Positions 1-8,744 of a DNA stretch of 64,000 bases are shown here, one piece after another. The DNA is taken from positions 62,001 to 126,000 of the forward strand of contig NZ_FNAN01000019.1 in assembly GCF_900101885.1 (NCBI RefSeq), given 5' to 3'. Made by a program: the position numbers and the translations under genes. Under the pieces are notes generated by a model. It was not told where the DNA came from and made no database searches. It saw only the letters and a list, made by a program, of their open reading frames with translations. The stretch is from Dyadobacter soli (GTDB taxonomy: Bacteria; Bacteroidota; Bacteroidia; Cytophagales; Spirosomataceae). Within the stretch, counting starts at the first letter, position 1. The number at the start of each line of letters is the position of its first letter.

Positions 1-1147
1 CAGCTACCCTTACAGTCGCTGCACTTGCGAAATGGTGCAGATCGGTGTTGATGGAGAGCTTTTCGGAAGCCTTGATGGTCGTGTTAATGTAAAGGTCCGA
101 GAGCCCGCCTTTGCCGAATGCATTGGCCGCATAGAAGTAATCCATTTGTCCCCAGAACTTGTGCGGCGTGCCGTAAAGCGGGTCGAATGTGTGGTTTTTG
201 GTCGAACCGGTAGCTGTGCCGGAGGTGTAGTCGAAGCCGGGACCAATGGAAAATACCCTGTTCATCGCATACATCCCCCGGACAGAATACATATAGGCGC
301 TCAGCGATGCACCGTCTTTGTCTTTGCCGGCCTGGTAAAAGGCATTGGCGGTTAGCGTCCAGCTTTTACCAATTTTGGTTTGCAGATATGGCCCGAAGGT
401 CACACGGCTGCGCACGCCGCCGGTCAGTTTTTTTACGCCCGCCGTATCCAGCGCATACTTTTGAAAATCATCCTTGATTACGAGGAAAGAAGCAGTTCCC
501 TCCTTTAATTTTTTACCCAAATACAAAAATTGCAATGACTTGTACATTGTCCCGATGCCATTGGTGCCTGCCGGATAACCCACTGGTACACCATCGTATA
601 AAGTACCGGTTTTAAGCTCACGGTTTTGGTTATACGCAACGCCCAGGTGTGCGGTAAAACCATTGAAACCGTACTTCACCAATGCCGCATCGTGGCGCCG
701 TGCCTGTTGCAGCCAGTCGAGGTTGCCCAGCACGCGGCTGTCGTCGTAGAGCAATTCCTGCCGCCCGATTTTCAATGCAAACTCTTTACCCAGTTTTGTC
801 TGGTTGGTATCGAGCAGGCTTATCTCTCCCCATGCTTCGTGCAGCATGAGCCCGTTCAGCGCCGAATTGGTAATGCGGTTGTTGGTCGAAGCATCCTGCC
901 CCCATACGCGCACATCCTGCACCGCTACGAAAAACTGCGTCCGGTAACCCTTGTAGCCCGCGTTCAAACGTGTGCGCTGGGAAGTGAAAAAGGCCGGTTT
1001 TTCGCCTTTGGAAAGCATCGTACCCTGTCCGTCGAGTAGCTCCGACCGGGTCCGTAACTGGCCCGAAAGGCTGAACTGCGCCATTGTCCGCGTGGTGGCC
1101 AGCAGGCCCGCCACGATGATACCCAGCAATAGGAGAGCGTTTTTCAT
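1..1147 (-). CDS. Alginate-export-type outer membrane porin (3' end outside window)
   Basis: An open frame of 382 codons starts at ATG 1147 and runs off the left edge, so the C-terminus is missing. The N-terminus is a signal peptide (MKNALLLLGIIVAGLLATT, then an AQ cleavage-like site). The mature part alternates short polar and aromatic strands, with phrases such as RTRLNAGYKGYRTQFF and KIGRQELLYDD that are typical of the alginate_exp beta-barrel family. It probably sits in the outer membrane and passes small anions or oligosaccharides. It is transcribed in the same direction as cobA 37 bp upstream and diverges from nirB, so a role in nitrite or nitrate entry is an inference from context only. 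The substrate cannot be read from the sequence. Confidence 0.75.
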   Translation of the reverse strand, partial: MKNALLLLGIIVAGLLATTRTMAQFSLSGQLRTRSELLDGQGTMLSKGEKPAFFTSQRTRLNAGYKGYRTQFFVAVQDVRVWGQDASTNNRITNSALNGLMLHEAWGEISLLDTNQTKLGKEFALKIGRQELLYDDSRVLGNLDWLQQARRHDAALVKYGFNGFTAHLGVAYNQNRELKTGTLYDGVPVGYPAGTNGIGTMYKSLQFLYLGKKLKEGTASFLVIKDDFQKYALDTAGVKKLTGGVRSRVTFGPYLQTKIGKSWTLTANAFYQAGKDKDGASLSAYMYSVRGMYAMNRVFSIGPGFDYTSGTATGSTKNHTFDPLYGTPHKFWGQMDYFYAANAFGKGGLSDLYINTTIKASEKLSINTDLHHFASAATVRVA

Positions 1148-1184
1148 TGTGATTATGTTTAGGTTGGAGTGAAAGCGATGCGGG

Positions 1185-1943
1185 TCAAAATGCCATCTGC
1201 ATATTTTGCAGGTATTCCAATGCATAAGCGGGGCTCAATGCCACCACTTCGCCCATTACCATAATCGCCGGCGTGCCGATACCGCTCTCGCGTACAAGGC
1301 GGGGCATTTCCCAAACCTGTCCTACCACGCTCATTTCGTCCGGCCGGGTGCCGTTCTGGATCACGGCCATGGGCAAATAGCCGCGTCCGAAGTGTTTGTA
1401 TAGCGCACAAATTTCTTCCAGTTTATTCAAGCCCATTAGCACGATCACCGTCGCCCGGGATTGCGCCGCCAGCCGGAGGTCGTCCGAAAGCTCGCCGTTT
1501 TGTGTCGTACCGGTGATCACCCAGAAGCTTTCGCTTACCCCTCGGCGCGTCACCGGGATGTCCAGCGACGCCGGTACTGCAATGCTGCTGGAAATGCCGG
1601 GCACCATTTCGCAGGCGATCCCATGATCCTGCGCATAGTCCATTTCCTCGTGGCCGCGACCGAACACGAACGGGTCTCCGCCTTTGAGCCGCACTACATG
1701 ACCGCGTTTGCGGGCCAGGCGGACGATCAATCCGTTGATCTCATCCTGCGAGAAGGAAGGGTTCCCTACTTTCTTACCTACATACATCTTCAATGCGTGG
1801 GCTGGCGCAAATTCCAGGAAAGCCGCGTTGGCTAGCTCGTCGTATAGTACCACATCCGCAGTTTGCAATGCGCGCATGCCTTTGAGTGTGATCAGTTCGC
1901 TGTCGCCAGGGCCAGCTCCTACTAGTGTCAGTTTCGCTTCCAT
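1185..1943 (-). CDS. cobA: Uroporphyrinogen-III C-methyltransferase
   Basis: The 252-aa product methylates uroporphyrinogen III twice with SAM, giving precorrin-2 on the route to siroheme and cobalamin. The N-terminal GAGPGDSELITLKG motif, the VVLYDELAN segment, the RLKGGDPFVFGRG block and the VPGISS loop are those of the SUMT family, and the length fits a single-domain enzyme without the CysG dehydrogenase/chelatase part. It diverges from nirB, whose product needs siroheme, which explains the pairing. It ends 37 bp before the porin start, so the two probably form one transcript. The same cofactor would serve sulfite reductase, but no such gene is in the window. Confidence 0.93.
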   Translation of the reverse strand: MEAKLTLVGAGPGDSELITLKGMRALQTADVVLYDELANAAFLEFAPAHALKMYVGKKVGNPSFSQDEINGLIVRLARKRGHVVRLKGGDPFVFGRGHEEMDYAQDHGIACEMVPGISSSIAVPASLDIPVTRRGVSESFWVITGTTQNGELSDDLRLAAQSRATVIVLMGLNKLEEICALYKHFGRGYLPMAVIQNGTRPDEMSVVGQVWEMPRLVRESGIGTPAIMVMGEVVALSPAYALEYLQNMQMAF

Positions 1944-1976
1944 CTCTTATATATAATAGGGTGAATATTAGAAATG

Positions 1977-1990
1977 TACTATATATAGTA
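1977..1990. promoter_or_regulatory. Perfect 14-bp palindrome in the cobA/nirB divergent promoter region
   Basis: The AT-rich 275-bp gap between cobA (leftward) and nirB (rightward) contains the perfect palindrome TACTATATATAGTA. It lies 34 bp upstream of the cobA start and about 230 bp upstream of nirB, so it could be an operator for either promoter. No clear -33/-7 pair was assigned. The rest of the gap is AT-rich with no further structure that I could identify. Confidence 0.4.
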
Positions 1991-2218
1991 TTTTGTAACT
2001 ATATCAATTATTGGTTCAAATTTACTAGTCAAATTTTATAAAACAATCGTTTTGCCAAAAATTATGTTTGTTTTTAGTCATAAATGCGAATTAAAAGTTA
2101 GGAATTTAAGAAAACGCGATTTACTTTTGACTTATCGAAATAATGATAACACACACATAATATTAAAATAGTGCAACAAAATAATTATGTTTTCACAAAT
2201 CAATAGTTATTAATTACT

Positions 2219-4735
2219 ATGAAAGCTGTTTCAAACACCCGGATCGTCGTAGTTGGCAATGGTATGGTGGGCTACAAATTCTGTGAAAAGCTCCTCTCAA
2301 GAAAAAAAGATGGACAGGATTTCACTATCACCGTATTTGGCGAAGAGCCGCGTGCGGCCTACGATAGAGTACATTTGAGTGAGTTTTTTGCAGGTAAGAC
2401 AGCAGATGACCTTTCTATGGCCGGTGTCGACTGGTATGCAGAGAATGGGATACGGCTGTTTTTGTCCGACCCGGTAGTCGATATCGACAGGGAGGAGAAA
2501 CTGGTGCGTTCGCACCATGGGCATGTAGTATATTATGACTACCTTATAATGGCAACCGGCTCAGGGGCATTCGTTCCGTCGATTCCGGGTGTCGAAAAGG
2601 ACGGGGTATTTGTGTACCGCACAATCGAAGACCTGGAACTGATCCAGTCGTATGCTAAAAAGGCCAGAAAAGGCGCGGTGCTCGGCGGTGGCTTGCTCGG
2701 CCTGGAAGCCGCGAAGGCATTGCTGGACTTAGGTTTGGAAGAAGCGCACGTGGTGGAATTCGCCCCGCGCCTCATGCCAAGGCAAATTGATGACGCCGGT
2801 TCGCGTATGCTCCAAAGCCAGCTCGAATCGCTTGGCTTGCAAATACATTTATCTAAAAGCACGCAGGAAATCAAAGGCGCTGACCGCATCGAAGGAATGC
2901 AGTTTGCCGATAACAGCTTCCTGGACGTGGATATGCTCGTGATTTCGGCAGGTATCCGCCCGCGCGACGAGGTTGCTAAAATCGCTGGCCTGGAAACGCA
3001 CCCGCGAGGCGGCATCGTCGTAAATAACCAGCTGCAAACCTCCGATCCATTCATTTTCGCGATCGGCGAATGCGCATTGGCCCACCATATGATCTACGGT
3101 CTCATCGCACCGGGTTACGAAATGGCCGACGTGGTGGCGACGATGATTGCCGGTGGCGAAAAGGAATTTTTGCCTTATGATATGTCGACCAAGCTGAAAT
3201 TGATCGGTACCGACGTGGCCAGCTTCGGCGACCCGTTCGTGGAAGAGCCGGCTTGCCGCACGATACGCTACGAAAACAAGGCCAAAGGCATTTATAAACG
3301 CATCAATGTAAGTACCGACGGTAAGACTTTGCTCGGAGGTATCCTGGTAGGAGAGGCTGAGCAATACAATATGCTCCTGCAAACCTGCAAGAACAAGACC
3401 ATTCTGCCTCCCGATTCGGAAGACCTGATCCTGGGCTCCCGCGGGGGCGAGGAAGCGGGCGCGGGCGTGATGAGCCTGCCCGACGACGCGCTCATATGCT
3501 CGTGCGAGGCCGTTACAAAAGGCATGATCTGCCACGAAGTAGGCGAAAACGGGCACCATACCGTGGATGCGTTGAAGAAATGCTGCAAGGCTGGTACAGG
3601 CTGCGGCGGGTGCATTCCCATGGTGAAAGACCTCATTTCGGGGGTGATGAAGGAAAAAGGTGTGTATGTACGCAATGTAATCTGCGAGCATTTCGATTAC
3701 TCCCGTCAGGAATTGATGGATCTGGTGAAAATGAATGGGTTGAAAACCTACGGGACAGTGCTGGATCATCATGGTAAGGGCGATGGCTGCGAAGTCTGCA
3801 AGCCGCTCGTTGCCTCGGTGCTGGCCAGCCTTTGGAATGAAAATATCCTCACGAAAGACCGTGCGGTGGCGCAGGATTCGAATGACCGTTATCTGGCGAA
3901 CATTCAGAAAGGCGGTACTTATTCGGTCGTTCCGCGTATACCGGGCGGGGAAATTACACCTGAGAGACTGATCGTGATCGGCCAGGTAGCGCAGAAATAT
4001 AATTTGTATACCAAAATCACCGGCGGCCAGCGCATCGACCTTTTCGGCGCGCACCTGGGCGATTTGCCGGAGATTTGGGAAGAGCTGATCAATGCGGGTT
4101 TTGAAAGCGGCCATGCTTATGGTAAGTCTTTGAGAACCGTAAAAAGCTGCGTGGGTTCTACCTGGTGCCGTTTTGGTGTGCAGGATTCGGTGTCATTCGC
4201 AATTGAAGTGGAAGACCGGTACAAAGGCCTCCGCTCGCCCCACAAGCTGAAATCGGCGGTGTCGGGCTGTGTACGTGAATGCGCCGAGGCACAGAGCAAG
4301 GATTTTGGCATTATCGCTACCGAAAAGGGCTGGAACCTGTTTGTATGCGGCAATGGCGGCTCCAAACCGCAGCACGCCCAGCTCCTGGCAACAGACGTAG
4401 ATAAAGAAACCTGCCTGCGCCTGATTGACCGCTTTTTAATGTTTTACATCAAAACCGCCGATCCGCTGACGCGTACCGCCACCTGGCTGAACAAAATGGA
4501 GGGCGGCATGAACTACCTGAAAGCCGTAGTAGTAGACGACGTGCTGGGCATTGCAGAAGAGCTTGAACGCGACATGCAAAACCTGATCGACGTTTACAAA
4601 TGCGAGTGGCGCGAAGTAGTGGAAAGCCCCGAGCTCCGCAAACGCTTCACGCATTTCGTGAACACGCCGATCAAAGACCCAAGCATCACATTCGCCGGCA
4701 TGCGCGAGCAGAAGCGCGCCACGGAATGGGCGTAG
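2219..4735 (+). CDS. nirB: NAD(P)H-dependent assimilatory nitrite reductase, large subunit
   Basis: The 838-aa cytoplasmic flavo-siroheme enzyme reduces nitrite to ammonium with NAD(P)H. The order is: N-terminal FAD domain (VVVGNGMVGYKFCEKL), NADH-binding domain (GAVLGGGLLGLEAAKAL), BFD-type [2Fe-2S] domain near residues 425-475 (ICSCEAVTKG ... GTGCGGC), a second Cys-containing region (HHGKGDGCEVCKPLVAS), then the nitrite/sulfite reductase repeats. Siroheme/[4Fe-4S] cysteines are present as CVGSTWC (from residue 644) and CVREC (from 684). Length and domain order match full-size NirB. nirD follows after a repeat-filled 304-bp gap, and cobA for siroheme lies divergently upstream. Confidence 0.96.
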   Translation: MKAVSNTRIVVVGNGMVGYKFCEKLLSRKKDGQDFTITVFGEEPRAAYDRVHLSEFFAGKTADDLSMAGVDWYAENGIRLFLSDPVVDIDREEKLVRSHHGHVVYYDYLIMATGSGAFVPSIPGVEKDGVFVYRTIEDLELIQSYAKKARKGAVLGGGLLGLEAAKALLDLGLEEAHVVEFAPRLMPRQIDDAGSRMLQSQLESLGLQIHLSKSTQEIKGADRIEGMQFADNSFLDVDMLVISAGIRPRDEVAKIAGLETHPRGGIVVNNQLQTSDPFIFAIGECALAHHMIYGLIAPGYEMADVVATMIAGGEKEFLPYDMSTKLKLIGTDVASFGDPFVEEPACRTIRYENKAKGIYKRINVSTDGKTLLGGILVGEAEQYNMLLQTCKNKTILPPDSEDLILGSRGGEEAGAGVMSLPDDALICSCEAVTKGMICHEVGENGHHTVDALKKCCKAGTGCGGCIPMVKDLISGVMKEKGVYVRNVICEHFDYSRQELMDLVKMNGLKTYGTVLDHHGKGDGCEVCKPLVASVLASLWNENILTKDRAVAQDSNDRYLANIQKGGTYSVVPRIPGGEITPERLIVIGQVAQKYNLYTKITGGQRIDLFGAHLGDLPEIWEELINAGFESGHAYGKSLRTVKSCVGSTWCRFGVQDSVSFAIEVEDRYKGLRSPHKLKSAVSGCVRECAEAQSKDFGIIATEKGWNLFVCGNGGSKPQHAQLLATDVDKETCLRLIDRFLMFYIKTADPLTRTATWLNKMEGGMNYLKAVVVDDVLGIAEELERDMQNLIDVYKCEWREVVESPELRKRFTHFVNTPIKDPSITFAGMREQKRATEWA

Positions 4736-4744
4736 TGTTCAGGG

Positions 4745-4889
4745 ATGGAATCCCGGATGCCGCATCTGCCCGTCGGCTGAAGCCAACGGAAATGGATAAA
4801 TTTTTCGGAAATAAAATTCTCCGGAATGGAATCCCGGATGCCGCATCTGCCCGTCGGCTGAAGCCAACGGAAATGGATAAATTTTTCGG
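4745..4889. repeat. Two identical 64-bp direct repeats, period 81 bp, between nirB and nirD
   Basis: Positions 4745-4808 and 4826-4889 are identical copies beginning ATGGAATCCCGGATGCC, separated by 17 bp. Each copy holds an imperfect hairpin (CCGTCGGCT / AGCCAACGG). Downstream, up to nirD at 5040, are a small inverted repeat CCCCGG/CCGGGG (4925-4944), a short AAAAGC triplet repeat (about 4948-4965) and an AACCC...GGGT stem near 4990-5015. The gap therefore consists mostly of repeat elements and may separate or stabilise the nirB and nirD parts of the message. Confidence 0.85.
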
Positions 4890-5039
4890 GAATAATAAAT
4901 TTTTCCAAAAATAGCATCCCCTTGCCCCGGTTTTTAACCCGGGGATCAAAAGCAAAAGCAAAAGCAACAGAAAGCAAGCAACATATTTTTAACCCAAGGT
5001 TTCAACCCTGGGTGCCCCAACGATCAACCTTACAGCAAA

Positions 5040-5393
5040 ATGGAAACGATCACCGACACAATCAATGCAGTAACCTGGCACATGGCATGCTACGTCGACG
5101 ATATCCCCGAAGACGGCGGAGGCTGTGCGTTTATCAGTGGCAAGCAGATTGCCATCTACAACTTCGCGAGAAGAGGCGAATGGTATGCAACCGACAACCA
5201 ATGTCCGCACCGCCAGCAAATGGCCCTCTCACGGGGAATGATCGGCAGCCACGCCGAAGAACCGAAAGTGGCTTGTCCTTTTCATAAAAAAACCTTTTCA
5301 TTGCAAACCGGACAGTGCCTGAACGACGACGAGTACCGGATCAACACCTTCCCCGTGATGGTGAAGGAGAACCGGGTCTACGTCGGCTTGTAA
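5040..5393 (+). CDS. nirD: Nitrite reductase small subunit, Rieske-like
   Basis: The 117-aa partner of NirB has a Rieske-type fold. The sequence keeps both Rieske ligand pairs, CPH (as CPHRQQMALSRG) and CPFH (as VACPFHKKTFSLQTGQC). Some NirD proteins have lost these, so a [2Fe-2S] cluster is possible here. It lies downstream of nirB in the same direction, and the ATG at 5040 gives a full-length domain with no N-terminal excess. A perfect palindrome lies 39 bp after the stop. Confidence 0.92.
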   Translation: METITDTINAVTWHMACYVDDIPEDGGGCAFISGKQIAIYNFARRGEWYATDNQCPHRQQMALSRGMIGSHAEEPKVACPFHKKTFSLQTGQCLNDDEYRINTFPVMVKENRVYVGL

Positions 5394-5431
5394 CGCAGGC
5401 CGCGCCGTCCGGTCGGAGACGATCTACCAAC

Positions 5432-5477
5432 CCAGTACCGATAACCCAGGGTTTAAACCCTGGGTTATCGGTACTGG
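5432..5477. repeat. Perfect 46-bp palindrome between nirD and the sensor kinase
   Basis: The left half (5432-5454, CCAGTACCGATAACCCAGGG then TTT) is the exact reverse complement of the right half (5455-5477), with no spacer. The core AACCCAGGGTTTAAACCC resembles the short AACCC/GGGTT stems upstream of nirD, so this looks like a REP-type dispersed element. As RNA it would form a long hairpin that could end or stabilise the nirBD message. No T-tract follows, so it is not a standard intrinsic terminator. Confidence 0.9.
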
Positions 5478-5499
5478 ATATCAGCCTCAGGGCTAGCAA

Positions 5500-6927
5500 A
5501 TGGAAAGACTAGACAAACGCGTAGCCGGCAGCCTGACGCGGTTTTATGTAGTGGCATTGTGTGTGGTGGCGTTGCTTACCGTGAGCGGCCTGTTTCTGAT
5601 CAGGCGTACGATCCGGAACCTCAATCACGATAGCCGGCTGGTAAACGTCGCGGGCCGCCAGCGCATGCTCAGTCAGCGGCTTACAAAGCTTGCCGTGTTG
5701 AAGGTCAATGACATCGGGCACCGGGATTCAGCGAGTTTCGACTCACTGCTCACCTTGTGGAAAGTCAGCCACGAAGACCTCGTATCGAGAAAATTGCCCG
5801 TCGAAAAAGGTTTCGTTACCTGGAAAAGCCAGCCGCTGGACACCATGTTCCACGAGCTGGCTCCCATTTTTAACCGCATTTATCAAAATTTAAGCATTAT
5901 CAATCGCGATAGCTCCGGGCTGGACGCGAAACAGCAGGCGTTGGCCCAGGTACTCGCCGGCGAGCCGCAGTTTCTGGCGCAAATGAATCGCATTGTGTTC
6001 CAGTTTGATAAAGAAAGTTTTGAACGACTCGAAAATCTGGAACGCATCGAGTGGATACTGGACTTGATGACGATCCTTGTGCTGGTAGCGGAAGGATTGC
6101 TGATTTTCAGGCCGGTAGTAAACACAACCCGCCGCGTCGTGCGGATGCTGACGGAGTCCGAAGATGCATTGCAGCTTTCCAATCAGAAGTTGAAAGAAGC
6201 TAATATTCAATTGGTTGAAACGCAAAAAGAGCTGCTCCGGCTTGAAGAAGAAAAGTATGAATTGCAACTGGCCGAAGATCGCGTCAGGGCAGGCGCGTTG
6301 ATCGAGGGACAGGAGGAGGAGCGGAAGCGGTTTGCATTGGAACTACACGATGGTATCGGCCAGATGCTGACCGGCCTGAAACTGCACGCCGAGAAACTGA
6401 AAGCCGTGCAGTTCCACGACGAAAAACACCAGAAGCGTTTCGAGCAGCTGGTGACGCTCATTCAGGATATCATTCAGACAACCAGGCAGGTATCGTTCAA
6501 TCTCATGCCTTCGGTCCTCAGCGATTTCGGGCTGGCATCGGCATTGAAGCTGCTTTGCCAGCAGGCCGCAGACTTATCGGGAATCAAAGTTTTGTTCGAA
6601 GGAGAGACGAACGAACGCATCCGGATGAGCCGCCCGATGGAGATCGGACTGTACCGCATTGCCCAGGAAGCGCTGAACAATGCCGTGAAACATGCGAATG
6701 CGGATCAGATCAAGATAAAATTGGAACAAAGTAAGAATCGCATTGTTTTGGAAATCGCCGATGACGGAAAAGGATTTTTAATTAGTAATTTAAAGTCAGA
6801 AGGACAGTTCCTGACCCGCAACGGGATGGAAAATATCCGCACGCGCACCCAGCTTCTGAATGGCGAAATACAGATCATTTCAAAGGTGGACAGCGGTACG
6901 AGATTGGTCGTTCAGGTTGATTTATAA
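5500..6927 (+). CDS. NarX-like membrane sensor histidine kinase
   Basis: The 475-aa inner-membrane kinase has a transmembrane helix near residues 14-34, then a PilJ/NarX-type sensor segment (VNVAGRQRMLSQRLTKLAVL, resembling the nitrate/nitrite P-box), a second helix near 183-203, a coiled coil, and a HisKA_3 domain with phospho-acceptor His283 in LELHDGIGQM. A HATPase_c domain follows (EALNNAVKHANA, ADDGKGF, NGMENIRTR). The cognate NarL-type regulator starts 28 bp downstream. Next to nirBD, sensing of nitrate or nitrite is likely but inferred. Confidence 0.88.
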   Translation: MERLDKRVAGSLTRFYVVALCVVALLTVSGLFLIRRTIRNLNHDSRLVNVAGRQRMLSQRLTKLAVLKVNDIGHRDSASFDSLLTLWKVSHEDLVSRKLPVEKGFVTWKSQPLDTMFHELAPIFNRIYQNLSIINRDSSGLDAKQQALAQVLAGEPQFLAQMNRIVFQFDKESFERLENLERIEWILDLMTILVLVAEGLLIFRPVVNTTRRVVRMLTESEDALQLSNQKLKEANIQLVETQKELLRLEEEKYELQLAEDRVRAGALIEGQEEERKRFALELHDGIGQMLTGLKLHAEKLKAVQFHDEKHQKRFEQLVTLIQDIIQTTRQVSFNLMPSVLSDFGLASALKLLCQQAADLSGIKVLFEGETNERIRMSRPMEIGLYRIAQEALNNAVKHANADQIKIKLEQSKNRIVLEIADDGKGFLISNLKSEGQFLTRNGMENIRTRTQLLNGEIQIISKVDSGTRLVVQVDL

Positions 6928-6955
6928 TGACTTATTGCTGATTAGCTGACCGCGT

Positions 6956-7618
6956 ATGCCTATTCGGATTTTAGTTGTAGACGATCATTCCGTTGTGCGG
7001 CAGGGCATTATTACCCTGCTCGAAGATGAAGAGGACCTGATCATTGCCGGCGAAGCGTCGGATGGTGACGAGGTATGGGATATGGTCGAAAAAGTAAAGC
7101 CCGACGTCATCCTGCTCGACCTCACGATGCCCCGCATGCCTGGCCTGGACGTGATCAAGCAGATTGTGCCCGTATTTCCATCTGCCCGGATCCTCGTATT
7201 CAGCATGCACAACAACTCCGATTACATGCTTTCTTCCGCATTGAGTGGTGCCTCGGGTTACCTCGAAAAGGACACCAGTCGCGACGAAATGCTCCGGGCG
7301 ATCCGCGCCATTGCGAAAGGAGAGTTCTATTTCCCGCCTTATGCATCGTCGGTGATCATCAAAAATCTCCTCAAACAGCTCGCCCGCGTACCCGACGCGC
7401 GTCCCGCGCAGGAGGAAGTCCAGGAGAAATCGATCTGGAAAATTATTACCCCCCGCGAGCAGCAGATCCTCAAATGCCTCACGGAAGGTATGAGCAGCAA
7501 GGACATTGCCGAAAAATTCGATATCAGCTCCAATACCGTGGCCAACCAGCGCGCAAGTATCATGAAAAAGGCCAACGTAAAGAACACCGCGGAGCTCATT
7601 AGTCTCGCCATGAAGTAA
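6956..7618 (+). CDS. NarL/FixJ-family response regulator
   Basis: The 220-aa protein has a receiver domain (VVDDHSVVRQG, phospho-acceptor Asp55 in VILLDLTMPRMPG, conserved Lys in GYLEKDTS) and a C-terminal LuxR-type helix-turn-helix (ITPREQQILKCLTEGMSSKD, then VANQRASIMKKANVKN). It is the evident partner of the HisKA_3 kinase just upstream and probably binds DNA as a dimer when phosphorylated. Likely targets are the nirBD/cobA promoters, by proximity only. Confidence 0.92.
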   Translation: MPIRILVVDDHSVVRQGIITLLEDEEDLIIAGEASDGDEVWDMVEKVKPDVILLDLTMPRMPGLDVIKQIVPVFPSARILVFSMHNNSDYMLSSALSGASGYLEKDTSRDEMLRAIRAIAKGEFYFPPYASSVIIKNLLKQLARVPDARPAQEEVQEKSIWKIITPREQQILKCLTEGMSSKDIAEKFDISSNTVANQRASIMKKANVKNTAELISLAMK

Positions 7619-7699
7619 CCAATGGCGTGATTTTTATACTCTCCAAAGCAAATTCATTCAGGCTTCCTGCCCGAAGCCGTTACCAAACTTGAAAATGCG

Positions 7700-8614
7700 A
7701 TGGACAGGAAATATGGCTTTATACTGGCATTAATGCTGTTTTGTACGGCATTGTTTGCTCAAAATCCGGCGAAAACTGCCGGTAACAAAGAACAACAACT
7801 CAGAAAGATCGTACTCATTTCAGGCCCGGACAGCCACGGCAAAGGCGAGCACGAGCATAATGGCGGCTGCACATTGCTTGCCAAAGCGCTCAACGACAGC
7901 CTGCCCGGTGCCGAAGCCATTATCATTCGGAATGGCTGGCCGGAAGACGAATCGGTGCTGAACGACGCCGACGCCATTGTATTTTACCTCGACGGCGGAG
8001 GCAGCGATCATCTGGAACTCGTTCATGCGGCGAAAATGGAGCAACTTATTGCAAAGGGCACCGGCATTGTGAACCTGCATTTTTCCCTCGAAGTGGACGC
8101 GAGGGCTGGTGGAGAACGCTTTATGAGGTGGATAGGAGGGTATTTTGAAACCAACTGGTCGGTAAATCCCGTGTGGGAAGCCAGTTTCGCAAGATTCCCC
8201 GATCATCCCGTCGCGCGCGGCGTAAAACCTTTCACTATTCTCGACGAATGGTATTATCACATGCGTTTCGCGCCCGGCATGAAAGGCATAACGCCCATCT
8301 TACAAGCACTACCGCCTGAGTCCACCCTCGACAAGCCCGACGGGACGCATTCCGGCAACCCGGCTGTTCGCGAGGCGGTGATCACAAAAAAGGAAATGCA
8401 AACGCTCGCGTGGGCCTTCGAACGGCCCGATGGCGGACGGGGATTTGGCTTCACGGGCGGGCATATGCACAAGAACTGGCAGAACGACAACTTTCGCAAA
8501 CTAGTCCTGAATGCTATCGCATGGGCTGCTAAAATCGATATTCCTGCCAATGGCGTGCCTTCTGCAACACCTACTGACAGTGAATTGGACGCGCTTACCA
8601 AACGGGTAAATTGA
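7700..8614 (+). CDS. Exported ThuA-like domain protein
   Basis: The 304-aa product begins with a signal peptide (MDRKYGFILALMLFCTALFAQ). The rest is a ThuA-like (trehalose-utilisation, glutamine-amidotransferase-like fold) domain: VLISGPDSHGKGEHEHNGG, DAIVFYLDGGG, IVNLHFSLE, then GRGFGFTGGHMHKNW near the end. Members of this family occur in periplasmic carbohydrate catabolism clusters of Bacteroidota, but their reaction is poorly defined. It stands alone, 81 bp after the response regulator. A weak 8-bp inverted repeat (GGATTAAA/TTTAATCC, 8622-8641) follows. Confidence 0.82.
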   Translation: MDRKYGFILALMLFCTALFAQNPAKTAGNKEQQLRKIVLISGPDSHGKGEHEHNGGCTLLAKALNDSLPGAEAIIIRNGWPEDESVLNDADAIVFYLDGGGSDHLELVHAAKMEQLIAKGTGIVNLHFSLEVDARAGGERFMRWIGGYFETNWSVNPVWEASFARFPDHPVARGVKPFTILDEWYYHMRFAPGMKGITPILQALPPESTLDKPDGTHSGNPAVREAVITKKEMQTLAWAFERPDGGRGFGFTGGHMHKNWQNDNFRKLVLNAIAWAAKIDIPANGVPSATPTDSELDALTKRVN

Positions 8615-8744
8615 CCTCCCGGGATTAAATTTCTTTAATCCGTAAATTTCTTTCGCCGGTTTTACGTTACACTTTGCAATACCCCGGTGGTCCTGACAAG
8701 ACAAAAGCGAAGCAGGCCCGATGCCGTTTTGTTTTGCAGTCCAG

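Noticed and set aside
2849..4114. Long open frame antisense to nirB (421 codons)
   Set aside because: It lies fully inside nirB on the other strand, with no family motifs; GC-rich third positions create such shadow frames.
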